38,400 nt of DNA from Clostridia bacterium. GTDB lineage: Bacteria; Bacillota; Clostridia; Oscillospirales; CAG-272. The DNA lies in contig JAFWAA010000004.1 of the NCBI GenBank assembly GCA_017507905.1, positions 1 through 38,400 on the forward strand. Direction: 5' to 3'. Within the stretch, counting starts at the first letter, position 1, and every line of letters begins with the position of its first letter. A program made the translations under genes and the position numbers. The notes under the pieces are model-generated. The model did not search any database and was not told the DNA's origin. It saw only the letters and a list, made by a program, of their open reading frames with translations. This document shows positions 8,316 to 14,249 of this stretch, piece by piece.

Positions 8316-9290
8316 ATGATTGAGATTGAAAAGCCGAATATCACAACTGCCGATATGAGCGAAGATGGCACCCGCGGTACCTTTATCGTGGAGCCCTTGG
8401 AGCGCGGATACGGAATTACCCTCGGCAACTCCCTGCGCAGAGTGCTGCTCAGCTCGCTGCCCGGTGTTGCTGTCACCAATATCAAGATCGACGGTGTTCT
8501 CCACGAGTTCTCCACCATCCCCGGCGTTACCGAGGACGTGACCGAGATCGTGCTGAACGTTAAGGGCATCACCGCAAAGCTGCATTGCCCCGGAACCAAG
8601 ACCGTGATCATCGACGTGACCGGAGAGAAGGACGTTACCGCAGGGGATATCAAGCAGGATTCCGACATCGAGATCCTCAACCCCGATCACCACATCGCAA
8701 CGGTTGGCGAGAACGAGAGATTCTACATGGAATTGACCTTCGCCAGTGGCCGCGGCTACGTTTCTCAGGAGAGAAACAAGCAGCTGCAGTCCCAGATCCT
8801 CGGCGCAACCGCGTCTGCTCCCATCGGTACGATTTATACCGATTCCATTTACACGCCTGTATATAACGTCAATTATACAGTCGATAACACCCGTGTCGGA
8901 AATATCACGGACTACGATAAACTGACGCTGGAGGTTCTGACCAACGGAACCATCTCCGCAAAGGAAGCGATTTCCCTTGGCGCCAAGATTCTCAACGAGC
9001 ATCTCAACTTGTTTGTGGATTTGTCTGATGAAGCAAGGAAGGCAGAGATCATGGTTGAAAGAGAAGAGACCATTAAGGAAAAGGTTCTTGAGATGACCAT
9101 TGAGGAGCTTGACATGTCTGTCCGCAGCTTCAACTGCTTGAAGCGCGCAGGCATCGATACGGTTGAGGATCTGATCAACCGCACTGAGGAGGACATGATC
9201 CGTGTCCGTAACCTCGGTAAGAAATCGCTGGAGGAAGTGATCCAGAAGCTTCATTCTCTTGGCCTGCGCCTTAAGAAGGAAGAAGAATAA
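8316..9290 (+). CDS. rpoA: DNA-directed RNA polymerase subunit alpha
   Basis: Alpha dimerises to seed assembly of RNA polymerase, and its C-terminal domain contacts DNA and activators. The 324-residue product has the N-terminal domain with [28 protein letters not shown] (read in two parts at about 24-51), a linker around 230-245 and an alpha-CTD at about 252-320 with [11 protein letters not shown] and [19 protein letters not shown] at 8299-8305 precedes ATG 8316 by 10 nt. It is followed directly by rplQ. Confidence 0.98.
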   Translation: MIEIEKPNITTADMSEDGTRGTFIVEPLERGYGITLGNSLRRVLLSSLPGVAVTNIKIDGVLHEFSTIPGVTEDVTEIVLNVKGITAKLHCPGTKTVIIDVTGEKDVTAGDIKQDSDIEILNPDHHIATVGENERFYMELTFASGRGYVSQERNKQLQSQILGATASAPIGTIYTDSIYTPVYNVNYTVDNTRVGNITDYDKLTLEVLTNGTISAKEAISLGAKILNEHLNLFVDLSDEARKAEIMVEREETIKEKVLEMTIEELDMSVRSFNCLKRAGIDTVEDLINRTEEDMIRVRNLGKKSLEEVIQKLHSLGLRLKKEEE

Positions 9291-9352
9291 TTCGCGAGTT
9301 TACCTAAGCGGTACAAATTACTATTCGGAAATAGCAGAAGGAGGGAATACAA

Positions 9353-9766
9353 ATGCCCGGAACCAGAAAACTTGGCAGACCTACCGCGCACAGAAATGCG
9401 ATGCTGCGTGGCATGGTTACCTTACTGCTTGAGAACGGACAGATCGAGACCACGCTCACCAGAGCGAAGGAGGTTCGTTCCATGGCAGAGAAAATGATTA
9501 CACTCGGCAAGAAGAACACCCTTGCCAGCCGCCGTGCGGCTCTTGCATACATTACCAAGGAGGACGTTGTGACCAAGCTGTTTGCTGAGATCGCACCCAC
9601 CTATGCAGAGCGCCAGGGCGGATACACCCAGATCTTCAAGACCGGCTTCCGCAGAGGAGACGCCGCTGAGATGGCGATCGTTCGCCTGATCAAGGAGGAT
9701 GCTCCCGCTGCTGCAGAGGAGAAGCCCGCAAAGAAGGCTGCAAAGAAGACCGAGGCTGCTGAGTAA
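9353..9766 (+). CDS. rplQ: 50S ribosomal protein L17 with low-complexity tail
   Basis: L17 is at the exit-tunnel side of the large subunit. The 137-residue protein starts [21 protein letters not shown] and has the [20 protein letters not shown] motif, both typical. The last 20 or so residues ([16 protein letters not shown]) are an Ala/Lys/Glu tail beyond the usual core of about 115 residues. AGAAGGAGGG precedes ATG 9353. It is the last gene of the operon, with a strong terminator immediately after. Confidence 0.97.
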   Translation: MPGTRKLGRPTAHRNAMLRGMVTLLLENGQIETTLTRAKEVRSMAEKMITLGKKNTLASRRAALAYITKEDVVTKLFAEIAPTYAERQGGYTQIFKTGFRRGDAAEMAIVRLIKEDAPAAAEEKPAKKAAKKTEAAE

Positions 9767-9787
9767 GCAGAGCTTGATCTCCCCAAA

Positions 9788-9839
9788 AAGCAGGACGGTT
9801 CCCACGGGAGCCGTCCTGCTTTCTTTTTTCTTTTTTTTG
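9788..9839 (+). terminator. intrinsic terminator of the spc/alpha operon
   Basis: A nine-base-pair GC-rich stem (GCAGGACGG at 9790-9798 with CCGTCCTGC at 9811-9819) is extended by a TCCC/GGGA inner stem. A long T-rich tract follows (TTTCTTTTTTCTTTTTTTT). It lies 20 nt after rplQ. Confidence 0.96.
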
Positions 9840-9849
9840 TAAAAACCTA

Positions 9850-9878
9850 TTGACAATGCAATAAAAATATGATATAAT
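9850..9878 (+). promoter_or_regulatory. sigma-A promoter with full consensus
   Basis: TTGACA at 9850-9855, a 17-nt spacer and TATAAT at 9873-9878 match the vegetative consensus at every position. It lies just after the operon terminator and 44 nt before the start of the membrane-protein gene at 9923. Confidence 0.93.
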
Positions 9879-9922
9879 GCAGTCAAGCGAACGTAAAAAA
9901 CAGCAAAAGGAGGCATTACACC

Positions 9923-10492
9923 ATGCGCTACGAACGCGAGGCCGACCGAAAGGCGCGGCAAAGACGAAATTTGAAGGTCTCACTGGGGATTACCGGAGGC
10001 TTGACGGTCGTGTCGCTTCTTCTCACGCTTTTTTGGAATGCCGCGGCCCTGTCCTTCTTCATCGTGTTTGGCTTGGCCTTCTCGCTGCTCCTCAACGGTG
10101 GAGGCAAGGAGCTGTGGCGAGATTTGCGCGATGAATTCAAGAGCACCGTCATGTCTAACCGGCCCTACAAGCAGAACTACCGCCGCATGGCAGGGTATTT
10201 GGCCATGATCTCCGCGCCTGTCTATTTTTCCTGGCAGATCAGCAGTCTTTTGCTCTACGTGGTGGAGAATGGCTTTTACATGTGGGCGATGACTTCCTTT
10301 CCGGTGCTGTTTCTATCCACGACGCTCATGATCCCGTTCAAGGATTGGTGGAAGGAGATCGACGACAATTCGAGCCGTCGCTTCTGGCTCCAGCAGATCG
10401 GCGTTTATGTTCTGACGCTCCTGATCGGCTTTTTGGTCAGCTATTTTGGCGGCTGGCTCGCCTGGAGAGGCGTTTACGGTCCGGTTGCTTAA
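9923..10492 (+). CDS. unrecognised integral membrane protein
   Basis: The 189-residue product starts with a very basic cytosolic stretch (about residues 1-18). It then has four or five hydrophobic segments, at about 18-38, 40-58, 91-114, 117-137 and 157-178. A charged loop around 60-90 is rich in Lys, Arg and Asp, and another (138-155) contains FKDWWKEIDDNSSRRFW. I recognise no catalytic motif or family. AAAAGGAGG precedes ATG 9923. It is a single-gene unit between a perfect sigma-A promoter and its own terminator, so it is likely expressed during growth. The composition matches its neighbours. Confidence 0.8.
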   Translation: MRYEREADRKARQRRNLKVSLGITGGLTVVSLLLTLFWNAAALSFFIVFGLAFSLLLNGGGKELWRDLRDEFKSTVMSNRPYKQNYRRMAGYLAMISAPVYFSWQISSLLLYVVENGFYMWAMTSFPVLFLSTTLMIPFKDWWKEIDDNSSRRFWLQQIGVYVLTLLIGFLVSYFGGWLAWRGVYGPVA

Positions 10493-10507
10493 CGGAATAC
10501 AAGAAGA

Positions 10508-10554
10508 CCCCTTGGCGCACCTGCGAGAGAGCAGAGGCGTCAAGGGGCTTTTTT
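10508..10554 (+). terminator. intrinsic terminator after the membrane-protein gene
   Basis: An 11-base-pair stem (10508-10518 with 10537-10547, one G-T pair) has a loop that itself contains a CTGC/GCAG helix, and is followed by CTTTTTTG. It lies 16 nt after the stop codon, between convergent genes. Confidence 0.93.
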
Positions 10555-10578
10555 GTCAGAGGGGCACAGCCGTGCACT

Positions 10579-11181
10579 TCAGCGCTTGGGCTTAAACGAA
10601 GGATTAAAGGCGTAGAAATTCTTGCTGTCCAGGTGATCCTGCGCGATGCGGAGGGCGTCGCCGAAGCGTTGGTAATGCACGATCTCGCGCTCACGCAGAT
10701 ACTTGATGGGATCGCGGACGTCGGGATCGTCGGTCAGGCGCAGAATGTTGTCGTAGGTCACACGCGCCTTTTGCTCGGCGGCAAGATCCTCGTTCAGGTC
10801 GGCGATCACGTCGCCTTTGATGCCCACGTACTTCATGTCCATCGGCACGCCGCTGGCCGCGATGGGATAGATGCCCGTGGTGTGATCCACAAAATAGGTG
10901 GCAAAGGGGCTCTTCTCGATCTCGTCCTCCGAGAGGTTCCTCGTGAGCTGGTAGAGAATGGCGGCCACCATCTCGAGGTGCGCCAGCTCCTCGGTGCCCA
11001 CGTCCGTGAGAATGCCCGTAACCTGCCCGTAGGGCATGGAATAGCGCTGGTTGAGATAGCGCATGGAGGCGGCAAGCTCTCCATCGGGTCCGCCGAGCTG
11101 GGAGATGATCAAGCTCGCGAGCTTTGGGTTGGGGTTTTTGATCTTAACGGGGTATTGCAGCTTTTTGTCATAAGTCCACAT
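10579..11181 (-). CDS. cotJC: spore coat protein CotJC, manganese-catalase family
   Basis: CotJC is an inner spore-coat protein of the dimanganese catalase family. The 200-residue product begins MWTYDKKLQYPVKI and carries the helix GILTDVGTEELAHLEMV (about 56-72), whose glutamates and histidine are the expected metal ligands. A second helical region contains KARVTYDNILRL, followed by REREIVHYQRFGDAL. GAGGAAAGACCG precedes its ATG. It is the last gene of cotJABC, 18 nt after cotJB. In B. subtilis this operon is made in the mother cell under sigma-E. Confidence 0.95.
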   Translation of the reverse strand: MWTYDKKLQYPVKIKNPNPKLASLIISQLGGPDGELAASMRYLNQRYSMPYGQVTGILTDVGTEELAHLEMVAAILYQLTRNLSEDEIEKSPFATYFVDHTTGIYPIAASGVPMDMKYVGIKGDVIADLNEDLAAEQKARVTYDNILRLTDDPDVRDPIKYLREREIVHYQRFGDALRIAQDHLDSKNFYAFNPSFKPKR

Positions 11182-11199
11182 ACGGTCTTTCCTCCTCGT

Positions 11200-11475
11200 T
11201 TAATTGGCTTCCGCTTCCCAGGGCCACGGACCGCGCGTCCAGTCCCAGGAGTCCGTGCTGCGGTTTCCGTAGAGGGTCAAGGGGCCGCAGGTGTCCTCAT
11301 AGCGGGCGGCCGCCTCCTCGCGCTTGTGGAGCAGGGTGTGGTAGTAGTCCAGCGCCTGGCGGCACTCGGGGTAGGCGTCGAGATAGAGGACGGTTTCCTG
11401 AATGGCAAAATCCAGCGCGCGGAGCAGCGCAAGCGCCTCCGCACAGGATCTGCAGGGTTGATGCTGTTGCTTCAT
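11200..11475 (-). CDS. cotJB: spore coat protein CotJB
   Basis: From the ATG at 11475 the product is 91 residues. It has the CotJB pattern ALDFAIQETVLYLDAYPEC, then QALDYYHTLLHKREEAAARYE, and the signature GPLTLYGN...WDWTRGPWPWE at the end. An early HQPCRSC segment adds two cysteines. The ribosome binding site is weak (GTGAGAAA), and the start lies 10 nt after the cotJA stop, so translation is probably coupled. Longer in-frame starts overlap cotJA and are less likely. Confidence 0.92.
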   Translation of the reverse strand: MKQQHQPCRSCAEALALLRALDFAIQETVLYLDAYPECRQALDYYHTLLHKREEAAARYEDTCGPLTLYGNRSTDSWDWTRGPWPWEAEAN

Positions 11476-11485
11476 GGCATATTTC

Positions 11486-11884
11486 TCACAGAGTGCATCT
11501 GCGATGATTGACCTCGCTTTCCCCGATTTTTTTCTCCTCCAAGGGGAGGACGAGTGCGGCGAATTGCGTTCCCGCGCGCAGTGCCTGCTCGGGCGCAAGC
11601 ACACCCTCAAAGCATTGCATGGGGCTATAGACCATGGCCAGCGCGGGGGCGTGTAGCGTTTTGGGACAAGCGTGGACCGTGTCCCCTTGATTGCAGGGGG
11701 GCCTACTTGGCTCCTCCTGCCGCCTGCAGGGACGCGCGTTGCGCTCGTTGCGCTCGGACAGGCGTGCGGCGGTACAGCGCCTATCCGTTCCCTCGGCGCG
11801 CGTTGGCTCGCCGCCCAGCAGCTGCCGCAGGAATTCGTCATTGGCACGTCGCAGAGCGGCGTTCTTGCTGTTTTCGGAATGCAT
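11486..11884 (-). CDS. cotJA: spore coat protein CotJA with long N-terminal extension
   Basis: The last 60 residues or so match CotJA: LAMVYSPMQCFEGVLAPEQALRAGTQFAALVLP has the family's YxPxQ...EQALxxGTxFxxLxxPL pattern. From the ATG at 11884, which has AAGGAG upstream, the protein is 132 residues, well above the usual 70-85. The added N-terminal 70 residues are Arg-, Cys- and Pro-rich with low complexity. The open frame runs further upstream without a better ribosome binding site. It is the first gene of cotJABC. The assignment is supported mainly by the C-terminal half and the two genes that follow. Confidence 0.83.
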   Translation of the reverse strand: MHSENSKNAALRRANDEFLRQLLGGEPTRAEGTDRRCTAARLSERNERNARPCRRQEEPSRPPCNQGDTVHACPKTLHAPALAMVYSPMQCFEGVLAPEQALRAGTQFAALVLPLEEKKIGESEVNHRRCTL

Positions 11885-11944
11885 GAAAAAACTCCTTTCC
11901 AAGGTTTGCCGTCCGCGCGTATCGCGCAGTCGACGGCTACTTTC

Positions 11945-11974
11945 ATTGTATGCCGACGGGGCTAGATTTGTCAA
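11945..11974 (-). promoter_or_regulatory. promoter of cotJABC (sigma-A-like and sigma-E-like -10)
   Basis: On the minus strand TTGACA (11974-11969), an 18-nt spacer and TACAAT (11950-11945) resemble a sigma-A promoter. The same -10 reads CATACAAT when extended by two bases, which matches the sigma-E -10 consensus. The sigma-E -35 region is only a partial match. Because cotJ is sporulation-specific in relatives, use by sigma-E is plausible. The leader to cotJA is about 55 nt. Confidence 0.6.
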
Positions 11975-12002
11975 TCGGGCACGCTTTTTGCCGAAGGAGC
12001 GC

Positions 12003-12042
12003 AAAAAAACCAACGGCGGTCTGCTTTGCAGACCGCCGTTGG
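12003..12042 (-). terminator. intrinsic terminator of the solute-binding lipoprotein gene
   Basis: A perfect 15-base-pair stem (12010-12024 with 12028-12042) has a three-base loop. On the minus strand it is followed by a run of seven Ts (12009-12003). It lies about 65 nt past the stop of the gene at 12106. Confidence 0.95.
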
Positions 12043-12105
12043 CGGATATTGGTTTTCCCTTCGTCTGCCTAGGGCAGGGGAGGGGAGATGTAGACGGGTT
12101 GCGGA

Positions 12106-13647
12106 TTACTCCTCGGCGAAGTCCAGCTCACTCCACTTAAGGAGGCCTTCCTCAACCGTGGTCTTGATCTCGTCGTAGAGTCTTCCCAGGGAGGTGACGG
12201 ATCCGTTGGCAATGACCTTACTGCCGATATCGTTGAGCGTTCCGGCAAGACCGAACCAGTAGTGGAAGTCGTAAACGAGGTTCTCCTTAACGATCTTCAG
12301 CATCTCGACCGACTCCTCGTCACGGGTGCCCTGGTAGGTCAGAACCGTGTCGTAGTAGAGCGGGATAACGTCCTTCTGACCGTGGTAAGCAAGGGTCTCG
12401 AGAACGATGGAGATGCACTCAGCAAAGGTTTCGGAGGTGTTCTTGGGAATGAAGAAGGCGTCGCAGCCTGCGTTGACGTTGGAGAAGTAGCTGTCCGTAC
12501 GTCTGTCATACTTCGGCCAAGGAACGATACCGAACTCGGTACCCTTCTGCGTGAAGGTCAGTGCGTAGTTTACCTCGTCATCGTAGAAGGCGAGACGGTT
12601 TGCCATGAAGGCCTCGCGCATAGAGCCGTAGGGATTGCTGTTGGGATCGTAGTAGCAGGTGCTTTCGTTGACCAGGAACTCGGCCAGATCGCCAACGGCG
12701 GTCACGACTCTGTCCTTGGTGGCGTTGACCTTGTATCCGGTAGCGCTGTTCTCATCCTTCTCCAGCAGCTTAATGCCGGTCGAGGGAATGATGGAGATGC
12801 AGCCGCGGAACATGGTGGTCGCATAACCGAAGGAATCGCTGGAGATCTCACCGCTGCCGTCGCCGTCCATGTTGGAGTAGAGGGTTCTGGCGTATTCCTC
12901 AAAGGTATCGTAGTACCACTTATCGGCGTAAACGAGCTCGTAGGGGCTGGTCAGACCGTCAACCAGGGAGAAGACGTCCTTGTTAAAGAACATAACGAAG
13001 GCGGCGCCCACGTTCCAGTGCGTAAGGTCACCGGTCATGAGGAAGTGCTTTCCGCCGGGCGTGCTCCACTCCTCAGCGGCGCCCTGTGCCCAGTAGTCCT
13101 GCGTCAGGTCAACGTAGGGAAGGTCATCCCAAACGTAGAGATAGTCCTTGGTGGCGTAGTTCCAGCCGTAACGGCCGTGGTCGCCTGCAAAGCCGAAGGA
13201 GTCGGTCTTGGACTTGGTGTTGTAGAGGGCGGTGGCAACGTCCGAGGTTGCCTTTACCTCAAAGATCAGGCCGTACGCGGTCTGTATATCGCGGGTTCTC
13301 TGCCAAACGGCACGGTCAACCGAGGAGGAGCCCTTGTCGATTTCCTTCAGGAAGACCGAGGTCTCGTAGCGGTCGGGGCGGGAGTAGATCAAAAACTCTG
13401 CATTGTTGTAGTTGACCTCGGGAATCTTCTCCAGAGGATCTTCGTCTTCGGGATCAGTCTCAACGGGGTTGTCGGGATCGGTTTCGGGATCGGTCTCGCC
13501 GGGGTTGCTGTCGGGATCGGTCTCCGGATCGGTTCCTTCTGTTGTCGGGGGCGTCGTGTCTGCGGGATCCGAGGGCGTCTGGGTGCAGGCGACCATCGAA
13601 AGCAGCATCAGAGCCGCCAACAGCAAAGCCAAAATTCTTGCTTTCAT
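12106..13647 (-). CDS. lipoprotein, probable ABC-transporter solute-binding protein
   Basis: The 513-residue product has a lipoprotein signal: a basic start, a hydrophobic stretch and a lipobox ending MVAC with Cys21. A Thr/Asp/Pro/Glu linker (about 28-70, repeats of TDPETDPD) would span the wall. The mature part resembles extracellular solute-binding proteins of family 1, for example the DDLPYVDLTQDYW stretch, FNKDVFS, and the late GCDAFFIPKNT segment. I cannot name a substrate. No permease or ATPase gene is nearby, so it is an orphan receptor that would need a partner elsewhere. AAAGGAG precedes its ATG. It is a single-gene unit with its own promoter and terminator. Confidence 0.8.
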   Translation of the reverse strand: MKARILALLLAALMLLSMVACTQTPSDPADTTPPTTEGTDPETDPDSNPGETDPETDPDNPVETDPEDEDPLEKIPEVNYNNAEFLIYSRPDRYETSVFLKEIDKGSSSVDRAVWQRTRDIQTAYGLIFEVKATSDVATALYNTKSKTDSFGFAGDHGRYGWNYATKDYLYVWDDLPYVDLTQDYWAQGAAEEWSTPGGKHFLMTGDLTHWNVGAAFVMFFNKDVFSLVDGLTSPYELVYADKWYYDTFEEYARTLYSNMDGDGSGEISSDSFGYATTMFRGCISIIPSTGIKLLEKDENSATGYKVNATKDRVVTAVGDLAEFLVNESTCYYDPNSNPYGSMREAFMANRLAFYDDEVNYALTFTQKGTEFGIVPWPKYDRRTDSYFSNVNAGCDAFFIPKNTSETFAECISIVLETLAYHGQKDVIPLYYDTVLTYQGTRDEESVEMLKIVKENLVYDFHYWFGLAGTLNDIGSKVIANGSVTSLGRLYDEIKTTVEEGLLKWSELDFAEE

Positions 13648-13681
13648 CGTGTTCTCCTTTTTTTGATGATTTTGAACATAT

Positions 13682-13720
13682 ACTTATAAGGCACACTTAT
13701 AATTATATATCATAAGTATA
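13682..13720 (-). promoter_or_regulatory. ACTTATAA repeats just downstream of the lipoprotein promoter, candidate operator
   Basis: ACTTATAA occurs at 13682-13689 and again at 13695-13702, and the inverse ATAAGT lies at 13712-13717 overlapping the -10. Together they form direct and inverted repeats over the transcription start region. The region is strongly AT-rich, so chance cannot be excluded. A repressor site would fit a regulated sugar-receptor gene. Confidence 0.35.
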
Positions 13721-13743
13721 CCACTCAAAGCAGAAAAAGTCAA
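13715..13743 (-). promoter_or_regulatory. sigma-A promoter of the lipoprotein gene
   Basis: On the minus strand TTGACT (13743-13738), a 17-nt spacer and TATACT (13720-13715). The expected leader is about 60 nt to the start at 13647. Confidence 0.85.
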
Positions 13744-13779
13744 GAAAAACTTTGCATTTCCTTTCCGTCGAAATCATCA

Positions 13780-13798
13780 AAAAAGCCGATGGCTTTTT
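13780..13798. terminator. small AT-closed hairpin between divergent units
   Basis: AAAAAGCC pairs with GGCTTTTT around a GAT loop. It has A-tract and T-tract arms like a compact bidirectional terminator, but no gene ends nearby. It may insulate the divergent lipoprotein and ileS promoters. Confidence 0.4.
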
Positions 13799-13850
13799 GG
13801 GAGGATGCACAATTTTCTGCGCAAAAGCGCTTTTTTGGAGCAGGGAAGGG

Positions 13851-13870
13851 CCTCTTTTTTAGAAAAGAGG
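13851..13870 (+). other. hairpin abutting the ileS promoter -35
   Basis: CCTCTTTT (13851-13858) pairs with AAAAGAGG (13863-13870) around TTAG, ending directly at the TTGACA of the ileS promoter. A short GCGC/GCGC hairpin followed by six Ts lies just upstream (about 13820-13836). Their role is unclear. Confidence 0.35.
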
Positions 13871-13899
13871 TTGACAACGAAAAAAAAGTGTGCTATACT
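13871..13899 (+). promoter_or_regulatory. sigma-A promoter of ileS
   Basis: TTGACA at 13871-13876, a 17-nt spacer and TATACT at 13894-13899. Transcription would start near 13906, at the head of the T-box leader. Confidence 0.92.
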
Positions 13900-13905
13900 A
13901 TTACG

Positions 13906-14190
13906 GTAGAAATGCAATGACGAAGAACTCCGAAAAGGGAAGGCTTGCAGAGAGCGTGCGGTTGGTGAAAGCGCGCAGTCGGTACCTTTTCAGCGGGATC
14001 CCTTCCGAGCAGGCGCACGAACCTCCCGTCAACAGGAAGGAAGACGGGCCAGTAGATGCGCACGTAGGACCGCGTTAAGGTCAAAAGGCTGAAAGCAGCC
14101 TTGATGAGTGCGCCCGATTTGGGCGAAAATGAGTGGTACCGCGGATCTGTTCCGTCTCATGGCAATGCAAATGCTGTGGGGCGGTTTTTT
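13906..14190 (+). promoter_or_regulatory. T-box riboswitch, isoleucine-specific, controlling ileS
   Basis: T-box leaders sense uncharged tRNA and allow readthrough when the tRNA is not aminoacylated. Visible parts are a stem I region with the GGTTGGTGAAAG (AG-bulge-like) segment near 13960, and a candidate Ile specifier ATC at 13998-14000 on its 3' side. Further downstream are an AAGGCTG/CAGCCTT hairpin at about 14085-14103 and stem III CGCCC/GGGCG at 14111-14125. The T-box core TGGTACCGCGG lies at 14134-14144. TGGT can pair with the ACCA end of tRNA-Ile. The antiterminator closes by GAG 14131-14133 with CTC 14156-14158. The competing terminator is at 14152-14190. The specifier choice is helped by the downstream gene being ileS. 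Confidence 0.95.
14152..14190 (+). terminator. regulated terminator of the ileS T-box
   Basis: CCGTCTCATGGCA pairs with the region 14172-14184 (ending GGGGCGG) with several G-T pairs, followed by six Ts. Its 5' arm includes bases used by the antiterminator, so the two structures exclude each other. Confidence 0.85.
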
Positions 14191-14249
14191 GCGTCCATGG
14201 CAAGCAATTCGATTCAAAAAAAGGATTTTTTACAGTAGGAGAGAGAAAC

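Noticed and set aside
11885..12013. Longer CotJA start far upstream
   Set aside because: The frame is open, but the ATG at 11884 has a good AAGGAG, and the extension would overlap the promoter and terminator.
13780..13798. Start of the ileS T-box
   Set aside because: This hairpin lies upstream of the ileS promoter, so it cannot be in that transcript.
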